Source: Chaetoceros tenuissimus
Taxonomy: Eukaryota; Bacillariophyta; Thalassiosirophyceae; Chaetocerotales; Chaetocerotaceae
DNA length: 64,000 nucleotides
Direction: 5' to 3'
Assembly: GCA_021927905.1 (NCBI GenBank)
Contig: BLLK01000062.1
Span: forward strand, 1,116,001 to 1,180,000
How positions within the stretch are numbered: position 1 is the first letter of the stretch; every line of letters begins with the position of its first letter. Positions 9,918-21,940 of the stretch are shown in pieces. The translations under genes were made by a program, and so were the position numbers. A model generated the notes under the pieces. The model searched no databases and was not told where the DNA came from. It worked only from the letters and a program-made list of their open reading frames with translations.

Positions 9918-11533
9918 CTAAGTAAGGTACTGACATTCAACCTTGTGCTGTCCACTTCTCCAATCATAAACCTGACAAAGTTTACTACAATACTTTGCCC
10001 TTCTGCAGGAACTGCACATTTTCATTCTGGAAACTCGAAGTGAATTTTCGCTCTTTACTCTCGCGACACAATCATCACTAATCTCATCACTCCCACTGGA
10101 TGAGCTTCCACTTTCAACTCCGACGCACGAATCATCGACACCGAAGCATTTCTGTGCATATGCTCTCCACGAAACATCTTCATCTTGACTCTCTTTCCCC
10201 GATTTATCAACTAATCTAAATAAATCTCTCTCCAAATTCTTTTCGATTGGCGGGAGATACTTTCCTGGGAATTGTAAAGTTGGCCGTCTAGAATTATTTT
10301 GAGTTGCTTTAAGTGCCCATCTACCACAGCATGGATTCCAACAATGACTAGTACTAACTCTCCTCACACCTGTCGAGTTTAAATACGCCCGACCCAAGAG
10401 GCGGTTTAATGCAATGGGATCGAAAAATCTCTGAAGGGTTACATGGTCTAGATCTCCAAATAACTCCTTTACTCGAGCACTACTCAAGAGCTCTTGGCAA
10501 GCTGGAAGGTAGTTATTTTCAACTGCTTGTCTAAGGAATGACTCCGATTCAGACTTGTTGCAATCGCGTAGAATAAGACCCAGAGTATACGCGGATCTAT
10601 TACAACCCTTTGATGCATTCTGACGCAAAATTGTCACACCTAATGCATCTCCATGGCAATACGATATAATCATGCCGGTCCTAAGAGAAAAAATTCAAAT
10701 GAGTCAAACGGATGGCAATAGAAATAGTAAAAATGTCAAAATACGTACATGTATGTAGCTTGTAGATTTCCCGCTTTCGCATATTTGTATAGTCTCTTTA
10801 GGGCATCTGCTGGTTCATGTATATTATAAAGAATACTTCCCTTGCCTTCTTTATTCACCTTTCTCAGGTTAGACTGAATATTTTCATCCGCTATCGATAT
10901 ACAGTCTCTCACTTCTTGGTGGGGAGTATTCAGCAAATTGAGAATACAATTCACATTAGTATCGAGACCGGCATTTAGATCGACCTTCTCCAGTATATTG
11001 CTTCGATTGCTGATATAATTGATTTTTTTGTTTGTAAGCTGTAGCGAATAATAGTCTTTTGCGGAGGTGAGGTAACTAAAGACATTTGTCTGTAGCACCT
11101 CTTGAGGTATTATGTCCAATAACGTACCACTAGCATGTGTTGTTATTGCCGATGAAGATGAACTAGGATTGGAAGAAAGGGAAGAATCTAGCTTTGCTTT
11201 CAGGACTGGGATTTTGTTGAGTACCGAAGGATCGAGTCTCACTCTCTTGTTACCAGTTTTGGATGGTGCGGCATTATGTGTCATTCTAGTTGAGTCGGCG
11301 GTAGGAGAAGGACTAAAAGAGAGCAGGGGAGTTACAAGTCCATCTCTCGTCCTCTTTCTACTGAGAGCCGGTGTAACCCTATTTGTAGCACCTAACTCTT
11401 GATTCTGATTAGCATCATCACTTTCCAACATAACATCGGGATTGTGTTCCTGTCGATTTTCAGATGTGTCTTTTGAGTTGGGAATGAATGTGTGGAATAC
11501 CCTCGATAGAACTTGCTTGCTAAATGTATACAT
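9918..11533 (-). CDS. F-box / Sel1-like repeat / MYND zinc-finger protein
   Basis: Likely substrate receptor of an SCF (Skp1-Cullin-F-box) ubiquitin ligase. Exon 1 is 11533-10749, intron 10748-10681 (68 bp, GTACGT...TTAG), exon 2 10680-9918; about 515 residues. The first part is low-complexity and basic (SRKRTRDG, KRVRLDP). An F-box-like segment follows (LLDIIPQEVLQTNVFSYL), then Sel1-like helical repeats (DALKRLYKYAKAGNLQATYM, continuing across the intron into GDALGVTILRQNASKG). The C-terminus is a MYND finger with CSSCRRAKYCSKLCQ and HKVEC. The same order is known in plant F-box/MYND proteins. An in-frame codon upstream at 11614 is TTG, so ATG 11533 is chosen. Confidence 0.82.
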
Positions 11534-12429
11534 GATGGATATGGAAAAGGGATGTGCAAAGAGAAGTCTCTGTTCTGGAGGAAAGAGAAAAACTAAGTCT
11601 ACCAAGGCAAACAAATAGAATATGTGGGTATTGTTGAGGTTGTGCTACCACAGTTTCGTTCTTAGTTGTGGTAGTTTTGTGACAGCACGAAGTCTAAAGT
11701 CTAGCTAGAGGCAAGAAATGTTCTTGTCAAACTACCCTCATTCTTGGCGTTGGATGTATCGTATGAAAATAATGCTTTTATCAGCTAAATAAGTATGTTT
11801 GTGGACGTTGGAACTGAATTCTAGAAAAAGAGAAAAAGGAATAACCGAATTGATTGTGCAAAGCTAGTTTAAAACATATGGTTCCAGATGCGTTTCATGG
11901 AAATATTTTTATTAATATGGAGTAATGACTACTTAAAATTCAAGATCAAAGCCAATTTCAATTGTTTTGAATGATTTGTTCCAAAAGCAGGAAACAACAG
12001 ACAGCACTAAATTTACTATCAAATGATGAAGAATCTGGCTAAATTCAACAAGCTTTTCGTTATAAGGAAAGCGGAACATTTAAAATATTTTTTAATTTGA
12101 AATGATCATACTGAACAAGTGTGATCTATAAATGGGCATATATTGTTTGAAGCATTTTATTCCTTTAGGGGCTTTGTTCTATATTTCATAATATTATTTC
12201 ATTCATTTCTCATCATTCATTATGCTTCATATCAGAAGTACGTACGTAATTTACTCCCCTCTTCTCTCCCTTTCCCCCTTTTTCGGATCATCGATTTTTG
12301 TTTCATGTTTCATGTTTCATGTTTCATGTTTCATGTTTCATGCTTTATTTTCATGTGTTATTTGCCTTCATCCATTTCAGTTGTGTAATAGAGAGATAGA
12401 TCAACTGATCTGCTAACTTTATCAGATTC
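11534..12429. promoter_or_regulatory. Divergent intergenic region with small hairpin and heptamer repeat
   Basis: 896 bp between the F-box/MYND gene (minus) and UPF2 (plus). It contains an 8 bp inverted repeat CTACCACA/TGTGGTAG (11645-11652 and 11667-11674) and the heptamer repeat at 12301-12342. The rest is AT-rich with no gene. Confidence 0.4.
12301..12342 (+). repeat. Heptamer microsatellite (TTTCATG)6
   Basis: Six exact tandem copies of TTTCATG, ending 87 bp before the UPF2 start codon, so it probably lies in the promoter or 5' UTR. Repeat number may vary between strains. Confidence 0.9.
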
Positions 12430-15400
12430 ATGTCAACCCCGAATGCATCGCAGCAAGGTGCTGGCGCTCCCCAAGATGCAAAGAAGAAAAGGAACAGGAG
12501 AAAACCGAACAAGAAAACCACTGCCAATACAACTGATTCAAATAATACTCAAGGTGGAAATGTAGAAAACAAATCGGATAAAAAGCGACAGACCAATAGG
12601 CGCAAGAATAAAGAAAAGAAGCCAAAGAATGATCCGAAGAATGAGGAACCTACACCCGAAGAACTTGCAGAACAAAAAAGACTGAAAGAAGAGAAAGAAA
12701 AGCAAGCAGCAATTTTAGCTGTACAAAAGGCAGAAGCTGCAAGATTACAAAAGATCAAAGAGGAACAAGATAATCTGAATGAACAATTCACGAAGTCACT
12801 TGCAAATATTCGTGCTTATATTCAGCAGTCAAAAGAGAAACACGAGCTGAGAGAGCAATTATCGAATCCCCAGATTTTACAAGAGAAACGAAGTGCATTC
12901 GCCAACTCCAAGAAAAAGTTGAAGACTGATTTGAAGAAATGTAATGCTTTCTCCAAAAAGATAAAAACAGCTCAATCTTTTGATACAATCAATGTTACAT
13001 CCATGTTGAAGGATGTGGATACTCTTAATCTTACTAGATACTTGGACGAAATTGCAACCGCTTTCCTGGATATTACAGCAGGGAAGTTGAAACTAAGCGA
13101 TGCAGCTGGTATTGTACAGGTCTTGGTAGCTTTTCATGAAAGATACAAAGAGTTTGTAGAAGATATTTTTATGGAAGAATTACTTTCTAGGTTAAAGAAG
13201 AAAAATGCCTTGGATGGCAAGCAAAAGAGAATCATTACCAGAATTCTAATCGAACTTCTACTAAGTGGTGTTTTGAGTGAAGCAAAACCTTTGATGAAAA
13301 CCATAGTCGAAGCTTCAGGTGCACCAAAGGGGAATACTACAAGTGAAGAAGGGAGGAAAAACGAAAATTATATTGTTACTGATGCCAACTTGGTAGTTAG
13401 TTTTGCCAAAGCTGCTGGACATGAACTAACTGGTATTATACCGAAAAGCGTTGAAGATGATTTGGACTTTGTTGTCAAAGAACGTATGAGGTATGAAGAA
13501 CAAGTAATTTCAAACGAGATGAATGGACAAAATGAAAATGTAATCTCAAACGAGGAGAAAGAAGACGCAGAAGTTGCCGATGATGAAAATTTGATAAATG
13601 ATTCTTCTGAAGGCGATGCCAAACCAATAACCATTCCCGTCGAACTTATGACAGAGAGTTCAAATGTTGTCCAAGAATTACATGGTATTAGGGATTTTCG
13701 AGCTGTTCCTGAAGAAGTTTGCAATCGTTTCAAGAAACACTTGAAAGGTGCATACGAGTCATTATCTGCATCGCTAGTGTCAACACACAAGAAACTTTCG
13801 AAAATGGAAAAAAGATGCGAAGAAGATAGATTACTTGCTGGTTCATTGACTGAACAAAGGGAGACAGCATTAAATGATGCGAGAAAGCTTCTCGAATCTC
13901 TTAAAAAGAGCGTAGAAGTTCTCTCAGACACAATCTGTGAAAGTATCCCAGAACTAGAAGAGGAGAAAGAGGAAGAGAAGGAAGAGACTGCTACCGGTTT
14001 AGAAGTTTACAAGGAAGATGGACAGGAAGTGGTCCTAGGAGCATTTGACGACGAAGAAACGAGGGCCTTTTACTGTGACGTTCCAGATTTACTGACAACT
14101 ATTCCGCCTACATTACTGGGATATAGCGAACAAGATATTGCAAAAGTACAAGAAGCAGTCACGAGTAAATATGGAGTAGGCGATAGCGATATTGATTTGA
14201 CTGATGATTTTGTCCCTTCCGAAGAAACTGGCTCTGGTGAAAATGATTTCAATGAAGAAGATACGGATATCAGCAATGATTTACTTGTAAAGAATGAGGA
14301 CGAAGGTAAGTTTATTGCGTAATCTTTTGCCGGAATTAGTTTACATGTTGTTCACATCAACTTCCCCAGGTAATGATGAAAACACCGAGAACAAAGACAC
14401 TCCACATTATAAACTTATGGTATTATTAGAGCAAGAGTTGCCTGAATGCAATCGTAGGGAAAGGATTGATGAACTTGCTGATAAGTTCGTCAGTAATCAT
14501 GGTACAAATAAAAATGCAAGAAAACGTATAGAGAAAGCTATGTTTCTTGTACCTAGAAGTAGACTCGATTTGATTCCATACTATTCTAGACTTGCTGCAA
14601 TTCTTGACAGAGTCTATCCAGAGATTGCATCCACTCTAGTGACTGAATTGGAGCAACAATTCCATGGACTTGCAAGATGGAAGAAACAGCAAAACATAGA
14701 AAGTCGGATTCGTAATGCGAAGTTTATCGGTGAACTTACTAAGTTCAAAGTTGCGCCTCCCATCGTGGCTTTGCGTTGCTTGAGAAGATGTGTCCAGGAC
14801 TTCAGTGGGAATAATATTGACATCGCTTGTTGCTTACTTGAATCCTGTGGAAGATTCTTACATAAAACAAGTCATACTACTTCAAAATTAGCACAGATTA
14901 TGGACACGATGGTTAGGATCAGAAAAGCAAGACATTTTGATGAAAGATCAATTGAGATGATGAAGTCTGCTTTTTACATGGTACAACCACCTCAAAAAAA
15001 GGTAGAGAAAAAGATAAAAATTCTTTCGCCAATGGAAGAATACATCAAGGAACTACTATTAGTCCGTCTTGACAAGTCAAATATTTCCTTTGTTTCGAAG
15101 CAACTGATGAGATTGCCATGGAGTGATGAGTCTATTGACTGTGGCGAGATAGTCGTGAAATATATGCTGAAAGTTTGTAGAAGAGGGAGATATAACAGTA
15201 TATCTTCTGTCGCCTCATTGGTGTCCTCCTGTAAGAAGGGTAAGCCTGAAGTATGCGTTCGAATAATCGACATACTCTTGGAGGAGCTTCGATTTGTAAT
15301 GGAAAAACCAAGTATGAGGGATCAACAGAGGGCGATTGTATACGCAAAGTTATTGGGAGAGCTTCATAACTTCTCTTTGGTTTCATCACAAATAATCTTT

Positions 15401-16858
15401 GGCCAGTTGTACGATTTCGTGAACTTTGGTCATGAAATTCCTGATAGCATTAGAAATGCAAGTGTCGAAAATCAACACCAAGGGGGTATTTCCATGCCAT
15501 CTAAACTGAAATCATCACTTGGAGTAACAGAAGCTATTCAAGAAGATGAGGAATTGGAAGAAGAAGACGAAGGAGATAATCCAGACGAAGAGAAAGATAA
15601 CAAAGAAATTGAAAATCAAGAAGTTGCACCAATGCCTGTTTCTCCGTTTGCAGAATTTGATCCTCGAGTACCATCAATGATTGATCCACCAACTGCAGTA
15701 TTCCGTATCAAGCTCATATGTACCCTCCTAGACAGCTGTGCATCTTCCCTCGTGTCTGCCACGAATCTGCCAAAACTCGATGTATTCCTCGCTGCTTTCC
15801 AGAGGTATATTTTTATCAAAGATTTTCTTCCTACCGATATCGAGTTTTCTCTTCTAGACACATTCGATTTACTTGAATCCTGCTCAAAAATAGCTAAGAA
15901 GGATAGTAAAAAGGGCGCAATATCAAGATTCAAGAATTGGCTTGATGCACACAGCGCCGTTATCAAACACGAGGAACTTGAGAAATCTCACGAGAGTAAG
16001 ATGAATAGGCGCCTACTTCACCAGGCTGGACTCCTTACAGCTCTTGACCAGCAAGACTTACAAGATGTCGACAGTGACGAAGAAATGAGCACTAATAGCG
16101 TAGAAGATGAGGACAATTCAGATTCCGGAGAAGAAATGAGCGACAATGAAATAGAATCAGAGGATGACGATTCAGAAGATGAAGAGGGATCAGACGAAGA
16201 CGATGAAAATGACGACGATGAAAATGACGACGATGACGAGGTACTTCTTCAAATGCAACAACAGGAAGAAGAGGAACGAAAGAATCGAGAGAATGAACTT
16301 TTTGAACAAGAACTTCGGAAATTGACAATGGAAGCATTGGAAAAAGGCAAAAATGCAGCAAGAACAATGGCTTCGGCAAAAGTATCTGGTACAATGCCAT
16401 CTGCTTCTCAGTTCATCCGTGGTAAGAAAAGCTCTCAAGACTCAACAGATCCGTCATCAAACCAAGGCTCTATTTTTGCACTCAGTGGAGCAAGTGGAAT
16501 GAACTTTCAATTGATCAAGAGAGGACGCAAAGGCAAAGCTGAAGCCAAAAGTTTTATTGTTCCAACAGATACAAATCTTGCAAAAATTGCTTCCAAGCAT
16601 GACGACGAAGCAGCTCGAGAGAGAGATATGCTGAAAGCTCGAGTCCTACGTTACGAAGCAGAGAGTGCTGAAAATTACACAGGTGATGTTTACATGGACC
16701 AAGGCAGTCTACCGGAAGTTCGAAACCGCACATTGAGAAATATCGATATCGACAAGCAGTTCGGAAAAAGTACAACTCGTACTACTCCATATTCAGGCCG
16801 AGGTCACTATCGCGGAAGAGGCACCCCCAAAGGAGGGAGAGGGTTAATGCGCTTCTAG
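12430..16858 (+). CDS. UPF2: Nonsense-mediated decay factor UPF2
   Basis: Scaffold of the UPF1-UPF2-UPF3 complex that marks mRNAs with premature stops for decay. Exon 1 is 12430-14305, intron 14306-14369 (64 bp, GTAAGT...CCAG), exon 2 14370-16858; about 1454 residues, a little longer than animal UPF2. The N-terminus is lysine- and asparagine-rich, then charged coiled coil. Three MIF4G-like helical domains are expected: one around residues 120-330, one opening exon 2 (HYKLMVLLEQELPE), one with FRIKLICTLLDSCASSL. A long Asp/Glu tract follows (16070-16240), then the UPF1-binding segment (KSFIVPTDTNLAKIASKHDD, ERDMLKARVLRYE). The tail ends in RGG-type repeats (GRGHYRGRGTPKGGRG), often seen in RNA-binding proteins. 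Confidence 0.93.
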
Positions 16859-17025
16859 GTGACTGGAGCTTCAAGTAATTATGATGCAAATTTTGAATAT
16901 TTCTTGATCACTACTTTGATTCAAAGTCTAAAGCGAAATATAGATGTTTATTTCATACTAAGATGATATATAACAAAGATTAAATTAAAATTTCAATGAA
17001 AGAAGAAACATTGAGTGTATACAAT

Positions 17026-18366
17026 TTACTTCTTTTTTTTGTCCTTTAGGATCTTTCTGTAAAGGCTGCGAAGATTATCGTCACATAACAATTTTTGGAA
17101 GAGGATCCTTTCATCCGGTTCGATAAGGTGTAATGGTGTGGGCGTTAGATCCAAGTGTCGGTAATTGGAGTTGAATAGAGTCGTTTGGAAATCTAGATCT
17201 TCCATCTCCTCTTCCAAAGAGACTCTACTATTTTGAGAATTGCTCAAACTTGAAACTCTTCGTTCCAAATTCGCATGGCTCTGTTCTTGTCCCTGAAGAC
17301 TTTGAGCAGCAGAAACCGTGTTTGGCATAAAGTTGAAACCATTTCCAAGTCGAGTCTGGAGATTGGAAGATGTATCATTTTGAAGATGCTGCTGTGGACC
17401 GAAACTTTGTAACTGTAAGAGCGCATTTTGCTGGAATTGATTTAGGGGGATACCTGGTAGAGATATGGAATGCCTGGTAGAAATAGAGTTTCCAGGTATG
17501 GATTGGATGCCTTCCATGTCAAGGCCGTGGTTCATGTTGGAAGTTTGCTGAGTAAGGCTTCCTAAGTTCCCAAAGGACATATTCACATTATCGGCATTCA
17601 CCTTCTTTTCCTCGCTACTTGAAAGCGAATCATTATCTTTGAGAGGACCATTTATAAGCTCAGCACGTAGGACTTCGACGAAGGCATTTTTATCTGATTG
17701 TGTATCAAAGAAAGATTGTAGCCTTTCCGCCTTTTTTTCTGGATCTTGCTTTGGTAAAAACGACATGCGATAGAAGTCAGGCTCAGATCCAACGAGGTCT
17801 GATGCCTTCCTGCGCTTTGAGGTTCCTTTTACCTTTGTCCGAAAAATTGCCTTACAAAGAAATTGTTTCTCTCTAAGGAAGAGTGGATGGTAATATGCCC
17901 CCATGTCCTCACCGTTCAAGATTCTATTGAATCCATAGAGATTCAGCTGCCGTTGGAAGGAAGTCAACTTTGTTTGTTTAAAGAATTTAGGTAAAACAAC
18001 TTTTACAAACTTGTCACCATGTAGGACTTGAAAGCTGCGACCATGTGATTTCCATGCAATAATATCATGGAAGCCGAGGTCCTCGAGTATCGATAACATG
18101 CGATAGAGCTTGAACGGGAATGTGTCCATGCTTCCCCTACCGTTCTGCGTATTGGAGGAAGATGTGCTTTGTGATTGTAGCATCGCTTGGTCTGACCCTT
18201 GCAGTTCCGAAAAATCATCACTGAAGAGTTGCTCGTAAGCAGTTCTGTGTGAGGAGGGAACCAAGTTGGGAATATCCCTCTCCTCGGCAAAACTGTAATC
18301 GTTATAGCTACTTGTATCTAGGTCATCCCCCTTATCGTCTTCTGCTGGCGGATACGATTCATCCAT
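17026..18366 (-). CDS. Heat shock factor-type transcription factor
   Basis: 446 residues, no intron. The winged-helix HSF DNA-binding domain lies at about residues 83-185: FPFKLYRMLSILED, AWKSHGRSFQVL, PKFFKQTKLTSFQRQLNLYG and NGEDMGAYYHPLFLREK. A basic patch (TSKRRKAS) follows and may be a nuclear signal. The N-terminal 80 residues are acidic. The C-terminal half is Gln/Asn/Ser-rich, with no clear leucine-zipper trimerisation repeat, common in the large diatom HSF families. Its target genes cannot be told from the sequence. It is convergent with UPF2 (167 bp between stops). Confidence 0.92.
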   Translation of the reverse strand: MDESYPPAEDDKGDDLDTSSYNDYSFAEERDIPNLVPSSHRTAYEQLFSDDFSELQGSDQAMLQSQSTSSSNTQNGRGSMDTFPFKLYRMLSILEDLGFHDIIAWKSHGRSFQVLHGDKFVKVVLPKFFKQTKLTSFQRQLNLYGFNRILNGEDMGAYYHPLFLREKQFLCKAIFRTKVKGTSKRRKASDLVGSEPDFYRMSFLPKQDPEKKAERLQSFFDTQSDKNAFVEVLRAELINGPLKDNDSLSSSEEKKVNADNVNMSFGNLGSLTQQTSNMNHGLDMEGIQSIPGNSISTRHSISLPGIPLNQFQQNALLQLQSFGPQQHLQNDTSSNLQTRLGNGFNFMPNTVSAAQSLQGQEQSHANLERRVSSLSNSQNSRVSLEEEMEDLDFQTTLFNSNYRHLDLTPTPLHLIEPDERILFQKLLCDDNLRSLYRKILKDKKKK

Positions 18367-19020
18367 CGTGGCTGTAATTGATGTCTTGAATTCTATTTGA
18401 TTTGTACTGATGTAGTTGGATTGAAACTGGTGTTTAAATATTATGGTATGATAGAATAGTTACAGATAATTCTAATGATTCTTCTGATACATTCCCACTG
18501 CTATTCCCACCTTCCCACCAACCAGAGTCAGCTTTTGTTAAGATTGAAACATTACAATACGTACGTACGTGTGGACCTATGTTTTCTGCACCTGTTTTTC
18601 TCTTGAACATGATTTCGTTCTTTGACGCACAGTCTTTGGAACCCTTGAAGTTTGGACAAGACCATGTCATCCATGGAACCTATCTTTTTTGTCAGTTTTT
18701 GTTTTTTACTTGTTCTTGCAGCATCAAGGAAAGAAATGACGTACGTACCTATGAAAACCTAGGATCCAAAGATCATACGTAATTTCAGAATGGAATGACG
18801 CACACTTAGCTTCCTTCTACGTATAAGGACAATCAAGTAGTTATTTAAAAAGTGGGAATGCTTGCAAGAACATTTTTACACACCAAAATGTCTGATCTAA
18901 ACTTTAGGAAACTGACGCACTTGAAGCAAAGAGTCTATTGACACATTTTTAGAAACAAAAGAAAAAATGAAAAGTGGGAATGCAGAATTGCAGAATGCAT
19001 AATCATCTGTTTGATGGATT
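18367..19020. promoter_or_regulatory. HSF upstream region
   Basis: 654 bp between the HSF start and the retrotransposon edge. It contains an alternating ACGT run near 18560 and several TTCCC blocks. No convincing heat-shock element (TTCnnGAA) was found. No gene is seen. Confidence 0.35.
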
Positions 19021-19498
19021 TGGGAAGGCGTCTAAGTTAGTAAGTAGGTGGTAAGAGCAATCAACGAGTCAGTTAGAATAGTTAGCCATTTACAAAGTGA
19101 GACCTCTCAAGTTATACTTGACAAAGGGGGGTAGGGGGGACGCAGTCCCACCTCACCTCAAGTTCCAGATAAACGGGAGTAAAATCAAATTTGAATTCTT
19201 CACATTTCGTAGATACTTTCTTTGAACTCTTATAAGAGTGAGGGAAGAGAACATTCTATGGTTTCTCCACTCCGAACATACAATCGAAATGAATCTCATA
19301 TATGTTTGAAGTTTCACAGTAAACCTAGAACCTCAACGCCACGATGTGAGCTTGCTGCAAAAGGAGATGGCGCTATGTCACTTCTCCACAAGCTCAACAT
19401 CCTCTAACGTGCAATCCAGCACTTTCGAACTTCAAATCAAGAATTTACTACTTGAAAGACAATAATAAAATCAATGTCTTCCGGAAGACCTTGATCTC
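19021..19498. repeat. Split direct repeat A, outer copy
   Basis: 478 bp, matching 19945-20422 at a constant offset of 924 with one difference noticed. It forms the 3' end of the element. Confidence 0.95.
19471..19494. repeat. 24 bp near-palindrome in repeat A
   Basis: An imperfect palindrome around GTCTTCCGGAAGAC, with TCAA/TTGA arms and one mismatched pair. It sits at the inner edge of repeat A and recurs at 20395-20418. It could be a recombinase recognition site or an RNA hairpin; this is inference. Confidence 0.6.
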
Positions 19499-19516
19499 GG
19501 GATGGGTGGGTGGGTA

Positions 19517-19946
19517 AAAAATTTTCTTTCCAGTTCCAGTACAAGATAGCTATTCTTCCACACAACTGAATTTCGACTTTCTATGAGCACACTGCTGAAG
19601 TAAAGTAAAGACCTTCTAACTGACACCTCTTTCTGACACCTTACAATTTCAATGGCTCTGCTTGCAGCACGTCATTCGTTTCAATTCTTTCTCTCGTCTG
19701 TCAGCCGTTCCTTTTTGATATACGTCACTTGTTTCAAGTCCAGGACTTCCAATCATATCTTTTGGATCTTCTCTGTAGGTAGTAGATGTATCAGAGTATG
19801 ATGTGAGCGTCATTTTTTGAACTTTCAAAAGCTGACAACTTGACGTTAGCGGAGCGTTTCAAAAGATATTCTTTCTGCATCGTAGTCTGCACTTTCACCT
19901 CCTTCGCTTCTCTTTCTTTTCCCTATTGAACTGTATGTGCAAAATG
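19517..19946. repeat. Split direct repeat B, inner copy
   Basis: About 430 bp, matching 27788-28217 with no difference noticed. It abuts the inner A copy at 19945/19946, the junction that represents the joined ends of a circular intermediate in this family. Confidence 0.95.
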
Positions 19947-20422
19947 GGAAGGCGTCTAAGTTAGTAAGTAGGTGGTAAGAGCAATCAACGAGTCAGTTAG
20001 AATAGTTAGCCATTTACAAAGTGAGACCTCTCAAGTTATACTTGACAAAGGGGGGTAGGGGGGACGCAGTCCCACCTCACCTCAAGTTCCAGATAAACGG
20101 GAGTAAAATCAAATTTGAATTCTTCACATTTCGTAGATACTTTCTTTGAACTCTTATAAGAGTGAGGGAAGAGAACATTCTATGGTTTCTCCACTCCAAA
20201 CATACAATCGAAATGAATCTCATATATGTTTGAAGTTTCACAGTAAACCTAGAACCTCAACGCCACGATGTGAGCTTGCTGCAAAAGGAGATGGCGCTAT
20301 GTCACTTCTCCACAAGCTCAACATCCTCTAACGTGCAATCCAGCACTTTCGAACTTCAAATCAAGAATTTACTACTTGAAAGACAATAATAAAATCAATG
20401 TCTTCCGGAAGACCTTGATCTC
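19945..20422. repeat. Split direct repeat A, inner copy
   Basis: Second copy of 19021-19498, lying directly beside the recombinase frame. Confidence 0.95.
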
Positions 20423-20515
20423 TCCCCCTCATCATTCCCTACCTCACAATGCTTTCTGCTTCAATGTCGGTCTCAACAAATAGGAATCCATCGTCTGTGC
20501 TCAGATTGGGTCCTA

Positions 20516-21940
20516 CTACATTGCAGCAGAAAAGGCTAGATGGGCAGGTAATGCGACGCGAATATCCAGGTAAAGTTGACTCATAGGCAGATTCTTCTTT
20601 CCTCTGGATGTTTGCATCGATCTCCATCTGTTGTTGGTATCAATCACGACCTGACTGAGTTGCATGTTTGTAGCTCTTGCTGTGGCACCTCGTCTCAAGG
20701 ATCTATACACATGAAATTCACTCGCCACAATGAGGCCTTCTGGGACTACTCCTTTCTCTTGAAGAATCTTCAACAATCCATGCAACTCCTTCTCTAATAC
20801 TTTTGTGCTGAGCACATAACCGTTCTCATCGCATATGGCTGGACTAGGATCACCGACGTCCCTTCCTTCTAGTCTAAGGATCATTGCGAGTCGATCCAAC
20901 CATTTTCTGATCTGAATTCCACTCTTAGTGACAGCTACCAACGCTAGTAGAACGTTTCTTTCTCCTATTTCATTTTTGAATCGTCCCATAAGAGGTACCA
21001 GTACGTGCTGTGTAGACTCGACTCTTCCAGCATCTATTCTCCTGCAGAACTCTGTTGCTTCTACCAGCATTATTTCACCTCCTCTAAGAGCTGCACAAAA
21101 TCCTACCACAAGTACTGCAGCAATCATGACCGCCATTCTTCTCTCTTCCTTAGACGTACTAGTACGTTGCACTCTCAACTCCAGTAATTCCAACATTGCT
21201 AGCATTGCTTCCACTGAAAGAGCTGCGTCTTGTGATGTAGAATTTCCCATCCGGGATTCACAACCCTTGCTGAATAGTTGAAACCATTTGGTATGCATAG
21301 GAGATTTGTCCATATGAAAAACTCTTCCTCTCTGATCCGTGAAAGCCACATTGCTGAGCAGTCCATTTATACTGCCTGAATGTATGTTCTCTCTCAATGA
21401 ACGTATTTTTCGAATAGTGTCAAACTGACAATAGTTTCTTCCCTTTTGACCCTTGTCTAATGATTTCCACAACATCAACATGGCCGTTTCTACTCCAGAA
21501 CAGTCTTCAATTGGCCAAGGTCCCATCTTGTCCCTTGAAACTAACAACCCTAAGTCAGAAGACATTTTCTTCAGCTGTAGCATTTGACCATAAGCACTAG
21601 TCACGGTAGAAGAGTCTCTACCCCATAACATATCAAGATTTGCACGACGAATCAAATTCAATGCTACTTCATCGCTGGGAGAGTGCGGGTTAGGATTTCT
21701 CAGATACAGGTTCATGAAGCAACAATTGTCACATTGAAATGGAGCCAGAAAAGAATCTCCTGGTCTAGCATGATTGAAACGGTTTGAGTCGCTTGTTTTC
21801 TTCCACTTTGCTCCTTCGTCGTTTTCCGGTAGCTTTCGATGAAATTCTAGGCTCCCCTGATATACGTAGCACTCGCAGCACCAACTCATCTGACATTCCT
21901 TGCAGCCTTCTCGGGAGATTCCAAAGTTCCCGCAAAACAT
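20516..21940 (-). CDS. Retrotransposon tyrosine recombinase
   Basis: Frame of up to 474 codons. The phage-integrase fold is marked by box I ALRGGE, box II HVYRSLRRG (the HxxR signature) and a candidate nucleophile Tyr in QLYLDIR near the C-terminus. A Cys-rich stretch lies near its N-terminus. In this order the enzyme inserts a circular cDNA without making a target-site duplication. It overlaps the upstream RT frame by about 176 nt, an arrangement usual in DIRS-like elements. Part of the element at 19021-28217. Confidence 0.9.
   Translation of the reverse strand: MFCGNFGISREGCKECQMSWCCECYVYQGSLEFHRKLPENDEGAKWKKTSDSNRFNHARPGDSFLAPFQCDNCCFMNLYLRNPNPHSPSDEVALNLIRRANLDMLWGRDSSTVTSAYGQMLQLKKMSSDLGLLVSRDKMGPWPIEDCSGVETAMLMLWKSLDKGQKGRNYCQFDTIRKIRSLRENIHSGSINGLLSNVAFTDQRGRVFHMDKSPMHTKWFQLFSKGCESRMGNSTSQDAALSVEAMLAMLELLELRVQRTSTSKEERRMAVMIAAVLVVGFCAALRGGEIMLVEATEFCRRIDAGRVESTQHVLVPLMGRFKNEIGERNVLLALVAVTKSGIQIRKWLDRLAMILRLEGRDVGDPSPAICDENGYVLSTKVLEKELHGLLKILQEKGVVPEGLIVASEFHVYRSLRRGATARATNMQLSQVVIDTNNRWRSMQTSRGKKNLPMSQLYLDIRVALPAHLAFSAAM

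Noticed and set aside
12301-12342. Regular repeats considered as a CRISPR array
   Set aside because: Seven-base units with no spacers in a eukaryotic context; a simple microsatellite.
18540-18800. Heat-shock elements upstream of HSF
   Set aside because: TTC and GAA motifs occur, but never with the needed two-base spacing in tandem (TTCAGAA has one base between).
19222-20331. Two near-identical 61-codon frames that look like a duplicated small gene
   Set aside because: Both lie inside the two copies of split repeat A, so they are duplicated by the element's structure, not as a gene.
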